DNA from: Fidelibacterota bacterium
Lineage (GTDB): Bacteria; Fidelibacterota; Marinisomatia; Marinisomatales; UBA1611
Reading direction: 5' to 3'
Length of the DNA: 8,834 nucleotides
NCBI GenBank assembly: GCA_015658495.1
Contig: DQOT01000274.1
Span: 1-8,834 of the forward strand
In this document: positions 1 through 6,366 of the stretch, piece by piece
How positions within the stretch are numbered: the first letter of the stretch is position 1
Layout: the number at the start of each line of letters is the position of its first letter
Notes under the pieces: generated by a model
Told to the model about the DNA's origin: nothing
The model's database searches: none
The model's input: the letters and a program-made list of their open reading frames with translations, nothing else
Position numbers and translations under genes: made by a program

Positions 1-585
1 AAAAACAATTTTACCAATCTTGATCTTGTCGTTTTCCTGTATGTTGAAAACCACATTCCGAACAAGATCTTTTGCTCTTCCATCAAAAAGTGTGGATTCT
101 TCCTCAGGAATTTCCAGCACCGGATTTATTTCCGCATGCAGGTACCCTTTTTCGGCATACAGTTTTTTGATTATTTCTGCTGTTTCGTGGAGCGTATTGG
201 GTTTGAGTCGCTGACCTTTTGCTAAACTGATTTCATCTTCGAATTTCCGGTCTTTTAATTTTTTATTTCCCTCATAGGACAAATCACCCAAAATGAAATT
301 TTCCTTCACTACAATGGTCAAAGATAATCCTTCCTCCGTCTCTTCATCATAGCGTAATTGAATATCCTGGAAAAGCCCTAACTGCCAAAGCCGCTTAATA
401 GCCCGGGGAAATTCTGTTGGTTTAACGGTTTGTCCTTCCCGGAGTCCGGCCGTAAAAATGATCGTATTTTCGGATGTGACGGCATTCCCTTCCACACTCA
501 CATCAACCAATTTGATATCATCCGGAAGTCCCTGCCCAAATCCCAGATTCAAGATAAAGAAAATACTAAATAATTTTTTCATCAT
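1..585 (-). CDS. bamA: BamA-like outer membrane assembly factor, N-terminal part (signal peptide and POTRA domains)
   Basis: This is the N-terminal 195 codons of an outer-membrane protein assembly factor; the rest lies beyond the window start. BamA is the central Omp85 protein that folds beta-barrel proteins into the outer membrane. The start reads MMKK, followed by a hydrophobic stretch (residues 5-15) and a small-residue region around residues 16-19, a signal peptide without a lipobox cysteine. Residues about 22-100 form one POTRA repeat, with the typical VSVEGN strand, the IKRLWQLGLFQDI helix-turn and a closing beta strand ending in VVKE. Residues about 101-195 form a second, with LSYEGNKKL and IKKLYAEKGYL. 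The first ATG (585) shares its A with the uppS stop (TAATGATG), so translation is probably coupled; the ATG at 582 is equally possible. The barrel is not visible, so another Omp85 member (for example TamA) is not fully excluded, but the uppS neighbour favours BamA. Confidence 0.9.
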   Translation of the reverse strand, partial: MMKKLFSIFFILNLGFGQGLPDDIKLVDVSVEGNAVTSENTIIFTAGLREGQTVKPTEFPRAIKRLWQLGLFQDIQLRYDEETEEGLSLTIVVKENFILGDLSYEGNKKLKDRKFEDEISLAKGQRLKPNTLHETAEIIKKLYAEKGYLHAEINPVLEIPEEESTLFDGRAKDLVRNVVFNIQENDKIKIGKIVF

Positions 586-1334
586 TAATTGTTTACCTGT
601 TCACTGACTTTCCCGAATCGTCGTTCCCTGGATTGAAAATCCAAAACAGCTTCCATAAGCGCATCTTTGCGAAATGCCGGCCAAAAGGTTTCTGTCATAA
701 AAATTTCTGTATAGGCGCTTTGCCATAATAAAAAGTTGCTCAATCTGCACTCACCGCTTGTTCGGATTAACAGATCCGGATCGGGCATATCTGATGTTGA
801 AAGTGAATTTGAAAAAATTGTTTCATCAATTTCATCTGATTCCAATTCACCGTGTTTTACTTTTTCTGCAATGGCTTGAACTGCGAATACCATTTCCTGC
901 CGACTGCCATAATTCAGCGCAAGGCACAGGTTCAGTCCTGTGTTCTTTTTTGTGATCTCGATTCCATCCAAGATCCCTTTTTGCGTTGATCTTGGCAACA
1001 TTTCCAAATCACCGATCGTAGTAAAACGAACATTGTTCTTATGAAGTTTCCTTACTTCCACACTGATCGTTTTTAAAAGAAGCGTCATTAGTGCGCTTAC
1101 TTCAGCCTTGGGCCGACGCCAATTCTCTGTGGAAAATGTATAAAGCGTCAGGTGTTTTACACCAATCTCTCCACAGATACGGGTGATCTCCCGTACTGAA
1201 TTAATCCCTTCTTTATGTCCTGCAACTCTCGGTAAAGAACGCTCCTTGGCCCAGCGACCGTTGCCGTCCATGATAATTGCGATATGTTCGGGGATATGCC
1301 CTTTCAGGGCATTTTCTTTAGTTGATTTTGTCAT
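585..1334 (-). CDS. uppS: Undecaprenyl diphosphate synthase (cis-prenyltransferase)
   Basis: UppS condenses isopentenyl diphosphate onto farnesyl diphosphate in cis to make undecaprenyl diphosphate, the lipid carrier for peptidoglycan and other surface polymers. It acts in the cytosol at the membrane face. The 249-residue product has the usual family length. The Mg/diphosphate loop MDGNGRWA is at residues 22-29 (Asp23). The isopentenyl-binding block RTSGECRLSNF begins at Arg191, with Arg197, Ser199 and Glu210 matching the E. coli residues at a constant offset of three. TFSTENWRRP, also typical, is present. I chose the ATG at 1334; an in-frame TTG at 1373 would add 13 residues that run through a terminator-like hairpin. 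Neither start has a clear Shine-Dalgarno sequence. Its stop overlaps the bamA start by one base, an arrangement familiar from Bacteroidota-type genomes. Confidence 0.95.
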   Translation of the reverse strand: MTKSTKENALKGHIPEHIAIIMDGNGRWAKERSLPRVAGHKEGINSVREITRICGEIGVKHLTLYTFSTENWRRPKAEVSALMTLLLKTISVEVRKLHKNNVRFTTIGDLEMLPRSTQKGILDGIEITKKNTGLNLCLALNYGSRQEMVFAVQAIAEKVKHGELESDEIDETIFSNSLSTSDMPDPDLLIRTSGECRLSNFLLWQSAYTEIFMTETFWPAFRKDALMEAVLDFQSRERRFGKVSEQVNN

Positions 1335-1344
1335 GATAATAAGG

Positions 1345-1371
1345 AAAAAAGCGGGCGAAATTACCGCCTGC
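1345..1371 (-). terminator. Intrinsic-terminator-like hairpin immediately before uppS
   Basis: Read on the minus strand, arms GCAGGCG and CGCCCGC (one A-C mismatch, six GC pairs) enclose a 7-nt loop and are followed at once by six T residues. The T-run ends 10 nt before the uppS ATG. It could end the mrp transcript or act as an attenuator of uppS. The plus-strand version pairs fully with one G-T wobble but lacks a following T-run. Confidence 0.6.
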
Positions 1372-1459
1372 AATAACCCAATACAACCGAGTTACATTGG
1401 TTCAGATGCCGCTGATTTTGGGATGGTACGAATGGATCAGCATTCGGTTCCTTATTCAT
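1372..1459 (-). promoter_or_regulatory. Structured spacer between mrp and uppS (possible uppS leader)
   Basis: The spacer between the mrp stop and the terminator-like hairpin holds two more inverted repeats. Arms CGAATG and CATTCG (plus strand 1429-1434 and 1441-1446) enclose a 6-nt loop. Arms CCAAT and ATTGG (1378-1382 and 1396-1400) have a further inner AAC/GTT pairing. A 32-codon open frame starts with an ATG directly abutting the mrp stop and ends with TAA at 1363-1361, in the loop of the terminator hairpin. I see no convincing promoter boxes. It is either mrp 3' sequence or a regulatory leader for uppS; the latter is inference. Confidence 0.3.
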
Positions 1460-2566
1460 TTAATCAAGAGAAGACATAAGGTCTCGGGCAATGTTAAGAT
1501 ATATCTGCCCTAATGGGGAATCTGGATCTTTTTGTGTCAAGGGTACACCCGCATCTGTTGCGGACATAATTTCAGTGGAAAAAGGTATTTTACCGAGAAG
1601 AGGGACACCCAAACGTTCACTTTCTTTTTTTCCGCCGCCTGTTTTAAAGAGATCCATTTTAAATCTGAATTTACCCGAACTGTCCACTTCTATATTTTCA
1701 CCATTAATGGTTATGGATGAAATGCCGCCATCAACTGCACCCTCAATAACCAATCCGGACATATTTTCGATCACGCCTAAAACAGGCGTATTCACTTTCC
1801 GGAACATGTCCGCCCCTTTGCGAACATCTGCCAAGGCAATGTCTTGCGGTGTCGTTACGATCACAGCACCGGACATGCGAAGTTTTTGGGTGAGTGTTAA
1901 TTGGATATCACCGGTTCCGGGTGGCAAGTCCAAAATCATCACATCCAATTCGCCCCATTGTACATCGCGAAAAAATTGTTCTGTCATTCGAGAAACCAAC
2001 GGACCACGCCAGATCACCGGTGTTTCGTTTCCACTGATAAAACCAAAACTCATGACTTTCATACCAAATTTTTCTAAGGGAATCAATTTTTTATCCTGGG
2101 TCATTTGTGGCTGTTCATTGAGTCCGAAAATAATAGGAAGTGACGGGCCATAAATATCCAGATCCAGCAAGCCAACCTTTTTTCCCTGTTTGACCATGGC
2201 GCAGGCCAGGTTGGCAGCAACGGTGGATTTCCCCACGCCCCCTTTTCCGCTAGCAACAGCGATCACATGTTTTACATTTCCAAGGATGGGCGCCGGCGGT
2301 GATTGAGATTCGATTGGGGGAGCTTGGCGTGGTGCATCACCTGAGATTTCAACTGAAACAGTTTTAAAATGTTCAGATAACACCTTTTCTATGCTTTTGA
2401 TCACTGCCTCTTTCTTTGCTTCATTTTGGGATGTGATATTGAGATGAACTGTCACCCGATCTCCATCCAGAGAGACATCTTTTACCATTCCAAAGGAAAC
2501 AATATCCCTGGAAAATCCGGGATAATTAATGGATTTTAAATGGTCTAATACGTGTTCTTTATTCAT
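1460..2566 (-). CDS. mrp: Mrp/ApbC/NBP35-family P-loop ATPase (Fe-S carrier type) lacking the CxxC motif
   Basis: Family members bind and deliver Fe-S clusters to apoproteins in the cytosol as ATP-dependent dimers. The 368-residue product begins with a MIP18/DUF59-type domain (about residues 2-75), then a Pro-rich linker (79-93), then the ATPase domain. The deviant Walker A GKGGVGKS is at 107-114, the switch LDLDIYGPSLP at 134-144, WRGPLVSRM at 186-194 and the Mrp signature LPPGTGDIQLTL at 214-225. After ENMS (267-270) most homologues carry CPxC for the cluster. Here an insertion of about 36 residues without cysteine (271-306) precedes FKTGGG. Only one cysteine (Cys122) exists in the whole protein. 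The ATG at 2566 is preferred over an in-frame TTG at 2596 that lies inside a terminator hairpin; only a weak GGA is upstream. It follows the ferredoxin gene, consistent with iron-sulfur metabolism. Confidence 0.92.
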   Translation of the reverse strand: MNKEHVLDHLKSINYPGFSRDIVSFGMVKDVSLDGDRVTVHLNITSQNEAKKEAVIKSIEKVLSEHFKTVSVEISGDAPRQAPPIESQSPPAPILGNVKHVIAVASGKGGVGKSTVAANLACAMVKQGKKVGLLDLDIYGPSLPIIFGLNEQPQMTQDKKLIPLEKFGMKVMSFGFISGNETPVIWRGPLVSRMTEQFFRDVQWGELDVMILDLPPGTGDIQLTLTQKLRMSGAVIVTTPQDIALADVRKGADMFRKVNTPVLGVIENMSGLVIEGAVDGGISSITINGENIEVDSSGKFRFKMDLFKTGGGKKESERLGVPLLGKIPFSTEIMSATDAGVPLTQKDPDSPLGQIYLNIARDLMSSLD

Positions 2567-2578
2567 GATGGAAAATCC

Positions 2579-2612
2579 AAAAAAAGCGGCTGCCAAATGA
2601 CAACCGCTTTTT
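2579..2612 (-). terminator. Intrinsic terminator between ferredoxin and mrp (bidirectional in form)
   Basis: On the minus strand, GCGGTTGTC pairs with GGCAGCCGC (nine pairs, two of them G-T) around an ATTT loop. The stem is extended by A5/T5 flanks and followed by seven T residues. It starts about 25 nt after the ferredoxin stop and its T-run ends 12 nt before the mrp ATG. A T-run also flanks the other side, so it could work in both directions. It should end the ferredoxin transcript or attenuate mrp. Confidence 0.8.
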
Positions 2613-2637
2613 ATTGTCTTAATCTAATTGCGATTCA

Positions 2638-2943
2638 CTAGCCAGCATATTCGCAGCCGAACCATTCGTAGTTGATCTTGGAATATTTGTGCCACTCTTC
2701 AGGCACTTCACTTTCTTCAAAGATCGCTTCTACCGGACATTCCGGTTCGCAAGCACCGCAATCGATACATTCTTCAGGATCGATGTAAAGCATATCTTCA
2801 TCCTTCGGGACAAAACCGTCTGCTTTTGCTTCCGCACCGGCACCTTCTTTATCATAGGGGCCATGAATACAATCAACGGGGCAAACCTCAACACATGCAG
2901 TGTCACAGGTTCCTACACAAGGTTCAGCAATAATGTAAGTCAT
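2638..2943 (-). CDS. 7Fe-type (3Fe-4S/4Fe-4S) ferredoxin
   Basis: This 101-residue soluble electron carrier resembles the seven-iron ferredoxins of Thermus and Azotobacter (FdxA-like). Cys9-x7-Cys17-x3-Cys21-Pro has the spacing of the 3Fe-4S half: the CxxC position is Thr12. Cys59-x2-Cys62-x2-Cys65-x3-Cys69-Pro is a complete 4Fe-4S motif, embedded in [21 protein letters not shown]. Non-ligand cysteines lie at 13, 25 and 97. The C-terminal [12 protein letters not shown] helix is also typical of the group. An acidic Ala/Gly/Lys-rich segment (about residues 29-51) makes it longer between the motifs than the Thermus protein. The product is strongly acidic. A canonical Shine-Dalgarno sequence fixes the start. 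A terminator follows, so it may be transcribed alone or with partial read-through into mrp. Its electron-transfer partners are not visible here. Confidence 0.95.
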   Translation of the reverse strand: MTYIIAEPCVGTCDTACVEVCPVDCIHGPYDKEGAGAEAKADGFVPKDEDMLYIDPEECIDCGACEPECPVEAIFEESEVPEEWHKYSKINYEWFGCEYAG

Positions 2944-2950
2944 TCTTGTA

Positions 2951-2957
2951 CTCCTTC
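2951..2957 (-). promoter_or_regulatory. Strong ribosome binding site of the ferredoxin gene
   Basis: The minus strand reads GAAGGAG 7 nt before the ATG at 2943. It is one of only two clear Shine-Dalgarno sequences in the window, which suggests high translation of the ferredoxin. Confidence 0.85.
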
Positions 2958-3057
2958 ACGATAATGTTTAATTCTTGGTTCAAAAACAAGGTTCAATTTA
3001 AAGGGAAAATCCATTTGTAAAAAACGTTTTGGGATTAATTTCCACGCCTATTTTATC
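2958..3057. promoter_or_regulatory. Divergent promoter region between ferredoxin and MFS transporter genes
   Basis: The 114-bp gap between two divergent start codons must hold the ferredoxin and transporter promoters unless transcripts come from further away. It is AT-rich. On the minus strand a TTGAAC hexamer (2989-2994) could be a -35-like element, but no convincing -10 box is seen. A perfect 10-bp palindrome AAAACGTTTT lies at 3021-3030, and GGTTCAA occurs twice as a direct repeat (2977-2983 and 2990-2996). Exact promoters cannot be assigned by eye. Confidence 0.4.
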
Positions 3058-4257
3058 ATGTTGAAAAAGGATCAGAATCGAAACCTTTCCCTGCTTTGGT
3101 TAGCCCAGGCGATTTCCCAGGCCGGCGATGCCATCTATCAACTTGCGCTCCTCTGGTTGGTATTGGATATGACCAATTCCTCTGTCATGACCGGACTCAT
3201 TGCCATGGGTGCCTATTTGCCAGCACTTATCTTTGGACTCTATGCAGGTGTTTTTTCAGATAGCATGAATCGATTTCGGCTTATGATCTTTGCCAATGGG
3301 GGACAGGCATTGACTGTTTTATTGATTCCGCTTTTTCTCTGGTATGGACATAATAATGTTTGGGTGATTTGCGGATTGGCATTTATCCGTGGTTGTTTTA
3401 ATACCCTTTTTCAGCCAGCGTTGAATTCGTTTATTCCCATTCTTTTTCCGTTGGGACGCTTGGTAAAGATCAACGCCATTCTGGCAACGTCCGGACAAAT
3501 TGCCTGGATGATGGGGCCTCTTTTTGCAGGGATTCTTCTGACGGTAGTTTCACTCCCTAATCTGTTTATAGCAGATGCTGGCTCCTTTTTAATGGGCATC
3601 GGGTTATTATTATTCATCAGCCAACCGAAACATCCAAAACAGCCTGAAAAACACAGTCATTGGGATGAGCTGAAACGTGGTTTATCATATCTCTATGGGC
3701 AAAAGCCCATTTTTTGGATGATCATTATTACATTCATTAATAATCTGTTCATTATGGGTCCGGCCATTGTGGGTCTCCCAATTTTAGTAAAAATCGCATT
3801 GCATGGCACTGCATCGGATTTTGCATTTACGGAGGGCTGTATGGCAGCCGGAGCATTGGTAGGATCACTCATTGTTTCAAAATTGAATGGGCGGCTGTCT
3901 AATGGGTTGATATGGGCCATTGGATTAGTTTTAGATGGAGTCACATACTCTTTCATATATTGGGCAGCATCCGTAGAAATGGTCATGGTTATGATCTTTT
4001 TCCATGGGATAGGAATTCCACTCATCATGGTTAGTCGAACGTCCATTGTTCAAATTCACACACCGAACAAATTTCACGGACGACTTTTTTCTGTGGTTCA
4101 TTTGGGCGTGGTTGGGACAACCGCAATTTCGGCTGGACTCGTTGGTATTATTACATCCATTATTTCCGTTAAACTATTGTTCTTTGGCATTGGGTGCGGT
4201 GCGGCACTTTGCGGGTTCATTGGACTTGCAATGCCGTCGCTCCGAAACATCAAGTAA
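3058..4257 (+). CDS. MFS transporter (MFS_3 / efflux-type, 12 TM)
   Basis: This is a 399-residue inner-membrane major facilitator protein, of normal length for a 12-helix member. The opening NLSLLWLAQAISQAGDAIYQ, with LALLWLVLDMTNSS after it (about residues 9-42), is characteristic of the MFS_3 group that includes EntS-like siderophore and Mef-like macrolide exporters. A motif-A-like loop with GVFSDSMNRFR lies at 64-74 between helices 2 and 3. The two six-helix halves are separated by a charged cytoplasmic loop (about 188-215, rich in Lys, His and Glu). The substrate cannot be read from the sequence. The downstream FGGY kinase, 8 nt away, suggests a sugar or polyol, although most MFS_3 proteins export. 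The ATG at 3058 has no Shine-Dalgarno sequence, but no better start exists upstream in frame. Confidence 0.88.
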   Translation: MLKKDQNRNLSLLWLAQAISQAGDAIYQLALLWLVLDMTNSSVMTGLIAMGAYLPALIFGLYAGVFSDSMNRFRLMIFANGGQALTVLLIPLFLWYGHNNVWVICGLAFIRGCFNTLFQPALNSFIPILFPLGRLVKINAILATSGQIAWMMGPLFAGILLTVVSLPNLFIADAGSFLMGIGLLLFISQPKHPKQPEKHSHWDELKRGLSYLYGQKPIFWMIIITFINNLFIMGPAIVGLPILVKIALHGTASDFAFTEGCMAAGALVGSLIVSKLNGRLSNGLIWAIGLVLDGVTYSFIYWAASVEMVMVMIFFHGIGIPLIMVSRTSIVQIHTPNKFHGRLFSVVHLGVVGTTAISAGLVGIITSIISVKLLFFGIGCGAALCGFIGLAMPSLRNIK

Positions 4258-4265
4258 GTTTGGTT

Positions 4266-5687
4266 ATGGATAGGGCGCATCATTATATCGTCATCGATCA
4301 GGGGACATCTTCCACGAAGGCATTTTTGTTTGATTCAAATGGGAAGGTTCTCTATTCAAAAAAAATCAAGCACGATTTGTCTCGCCCAAAGCAATTCCAT
4401 GTAGAATGTGATGCCAATGTGATCCTGAATGCATGCTCAGAATTATTTCAAGATATGGTGCATGCTTCCGGTGATGTTGCTATTCACAATGTGGGATTGG
4501 CAGTTCAGCGTTCCACTTTTTTATTTTGGGAAAAGGAATCCTGTCTTCCTGTAACGCCTGCCATCAGCTGGCAGGATAGCCGGGCTCATGCCATTCTTGA
4601 TGAATTTTCTGAACATTCTCAAAAACTGTGGAGAATAACAGGGACACCTTTAAGCGCTCATTTTGGAGGTCCGAAATATTTACACATGGTGCGGAAAAAT
4701 AATGAATTGAAGTCCCGTGTTGAAAAAGGCGATTTATATTTTGGCCCCTTGAGCGGATTCTTATCCCAAGCCATGACCGGCACACCCGGAGTGGATGAAA
4801 CCATCGCATGTCGTTCATTATTTTTTGATATTCGATCAGGGGATTGGTCTTATTTTGCCCTGGATCTGTTCGGGATTTCTCGCATCTGTTTACCGCCATT
4901 GGCTCCTGTGAAATATAATCTGGGAAATATTTTTGCTACAGACATTCCGCTGTCCGTTGTAATGGGTGATCAACAAGCGGCACTCATTGGACAAACTGGT
5001 TTAGTCCCGGGTACCATTGCAAGCAATTTTGGTACATCTGCCAGTATTCAATACAATGCCGGAAAGAAACCCGTCGTATTGGATGGATTGATTTCCAGTG
5101 TTCTTTATTCGGATGAAAATGAAAAATATTTCATGGTAGAGGGTACCATTAATGCCTGCAATTCTCTTTTCTATAATTTGGAAAATGTGTTGGATATTAC
5201 CCATGAAAAAATGAAATGGGACCAGCGAGCATCAAAAACTGAAACCAACGGTATTTTTATTCCCGGATTCAGCGGTCTTGCAGCACCGTACTGGACGCCG
5301 GGATTTGATGATATTTATATTGGGTTGAATAAGGATTCGGATAAAAATGAAATTGTGCGAGCCGGCATGGAATCCATTGGATTTTTGGTGAACGATATTT
5401 TGGGTTGTTTATCGCCCATTATAAAATCAAAACCGTACATTCTCACTGCTGCAGGCGGTGGCGCCAGAAATCCATTGCTACAATTTATTGCTGATTTAAC
5501 AGGGCTTCCTGTGGGGCACTCTGCCATGAAAGACAGAACGGCTTATGGCGTATATAAATTGTTAAACCCGAACTACCAATCGGATGCATCCAAAAGTGTG
5601 GATCAGATTTTTTCTCCCGAACAATCGGATAAAATAAAGGAGAAAAAAGAGCAGTGGCGGGATGCTATCAATAGAAATCTCAAATAA
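4266..5687 (+). CDS. FGGY-family carbohydrate kinase (glycerol kinase-like)
   Basis: FGGY kinases phosphorylate sugars or polyols with ATP in the cytosol. The 473-residue product has the normal two actin-like domains. The N-terminal phosphate loop DQGTSSTKAF starts at Asp11, the catalytic base is Asp235 in GDQQAAL, the second phosphate loop is NFGTSAS (254-260), GFSGLAAPYW is at 334-343 and the adenosine-site GGGARN at 397-402. Overall it looks closest to glycerol kinase. However, the GlpK pocket sequence QRE is QRS here (81-83), WQCRR is WQDSR (102-106), and the position of the glycerol-contacting Tyr appears to be His132. The substrate may therefore not be glycerol. The ATG at 4266 is 8 nt after the transporter stop, so the pair is probably co-transcribed. 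The coding end overlaps the opposing HAD gene by 8 bp. I therefore give no gene symbol. Confidence 0.9.
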   Translation: MDRAHHYIVIDQGTSSTKAFLFDSNGKVLYSKKIKHDLSRPKQFHVECDANVILNACSELFQDMVHASGDVAIHNVGLAVQRSTFLFWEKESCLPVTPAISWQDSRAHAILDEFSEHSQKLWRITGTPLSAHFGGPKYLHMVRKNNELKSRVEKGDLYFGPLSGFLSQAMTGTPGVDETIACRSLFFDIRSGDWSYFALDLFGISRICLPPLAPVKYNLGNIFATDIPLSVVMGDQQAALIGQTGLVPGTIASNFGTSASIQYNAGKKPVVLDGLISSVLYSDENEKYFMVEGTINACNSLFYNLENVLDITHEKMKWDQRASKTETNGIFIPGFSGLAAPYWTPGFDDIYIGLNKDSDKNEIVRAGMESIGFLVNDILGCLSPIIKSKPYILTAAGGGARNPLLQFIADLTGLPVGHSAMKDRTAYGVYKLLNPNYQSDASKSVDQIFSPEQSDKIKEKKEQWRDAINRNLK

Positions 5688-6366
5688 CAGCAGAAACCAC
5701 TGCTTGGTCAGAAAGATCATCTACCAAAAAGGTGGGATTCACAGATTCGATCAATTCTCTTTTTTCCGGTTTCCGGCACACAATCACAGACTCGCACCCA
5801 TTTTCATTGGCTGCTTCTGCATCTTGGGCTGTATCTCCCACCAAGACCATATTTTCTAAGCGATAGGATTCTGCCAACACATCCCAGGCTTTTTCCCTCG
5901 CTAAGCGGGGCATAGAACTTTTTTCCTCCGCATCATCGGCAAAAATGCCAAACTTGAATCGGTCCCATAAGCCGAATTTTTCCAATTTTATTTTAGAGAT
6001 CGGTTTCAAGTTTCCGGTTAAAAGGCATGTGGCGTGTCCAGCCTTTTCCACAGCCTCCAACAGGGTTATACAATCACCATAAACGAAGGGGACATCCGAT
6101 GTTAAAAATTCAGATTCCATGGAGGCGATGTAACGGTCCAAAATAGTCGCAAGTAAATCTTCCGACACCATCCCGCCGTGATCAAGCTTGGCTAAAGCAT
6201 TTCGGGTAATGCTTCGGTCTGTGAATCCCGCCACATCATTGTAACCCAGTTCAACTGTTTTTCCGGTTTCAGCAGAAATGGCTTTGGCTAAAAGCCCACG
6301 GGACACACTCCCAGGGGAGATCAACGTGCCGTCAATATCAAAGAGGAAAAGTTTTTTTAACGTCAT
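5680..6366 (-). CDS. HAD-superfamily phosphatase (phosphoglycolate phosphatase-like)
   Basis: This 228-residue cytosolic hydrolase has the HAD Rossmann core with a helical C1 cap. Motif I DIDGTL (Asp10 nucleophile, Asp12 acid-base) opens the protein, and the cap spans about residues 16-90. Motif II is Thr117 in LLTGN, and motif IV is VGDTAQD (177-182 region) with Asp178 and Asp182. The stretch GLWDRFKFGIFADDAEEKSS followed by a Lys/Arg-rich helix (154-160) matches the HAD subgroup usually annotated as phosphoglycolate phosphatase-like. The motif III lysine is not certain; Lys159 or Arg157 could serve. The substrate is unknown. The ATG overlaps the pepC stop as ATGA, so it is translated by coupling after the aminopeptidase. 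Its stop overlaps the convergent FGGY kinase end, leaving no space for an ordinary terminator. Confidence 0.9.
   Translation of the reverse strand: MTLKKLFLFDIDGTLISPGSVSRGLLAKAISAETGKTVELGYNDVAGFTDRSITRNALAKLDHGGMVSEDLLATILDRYIASMESEFLTSDVPFVYGDCITLLEAVEKAGHATCLLTGNLKPISKIKLEKFGLWDRFKFGIFADDAEEKSSMPRLAREKAWDVLAESYRLENMVLVGDTAQDAEAANENGCESVIVCRKPEKRELIESVNPTFLVDDLSDQAVVSAVI

Noticed and set aside
20..214. Plus-strand open frame at the left edge
   Set aside because: It is antisense to the BamA POTRA region, which is supported residue by residue on the minus strand.
1361..1459. A 32-codon open frame directly after the mrp stop, on the minus strand
   Set aside because: It is short, has no ribosome site, continues the mrp frame by chance and resembles no family I know. 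It is kept only as part of the leader hypothesis, not as a gene.
1491..2153. Long plus-strand open frame (220 codons) opposite mrp
   Set aside because: It lies wholly antisense to the well-supported Mrp gene, its translation has no domain-like pattern, and the mrp motifs explain the sequence.
3021..3030. AAAACGTTTT palindrome as a repressor operator
   Set aside because: A 10-bp AT-rich palindrome is expected by chance in such spacers, and no regulator gene or second copy is present; it is recorded only within the divergent region.
3693..4046. Minus-strand open frame (117 codons) opposite the transporter
   Set aside because: It is a shadow frame of transmembrane-helix codons; the plus strand encodes a complete MFS protein.
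5689..5704. AGCAG/CTGCT inverted repeat near the convergent gene ends, as a possible terminator
   Set aside because: The stem has only five pairs, with no T-run on either strand, and it lies within HAD codons.
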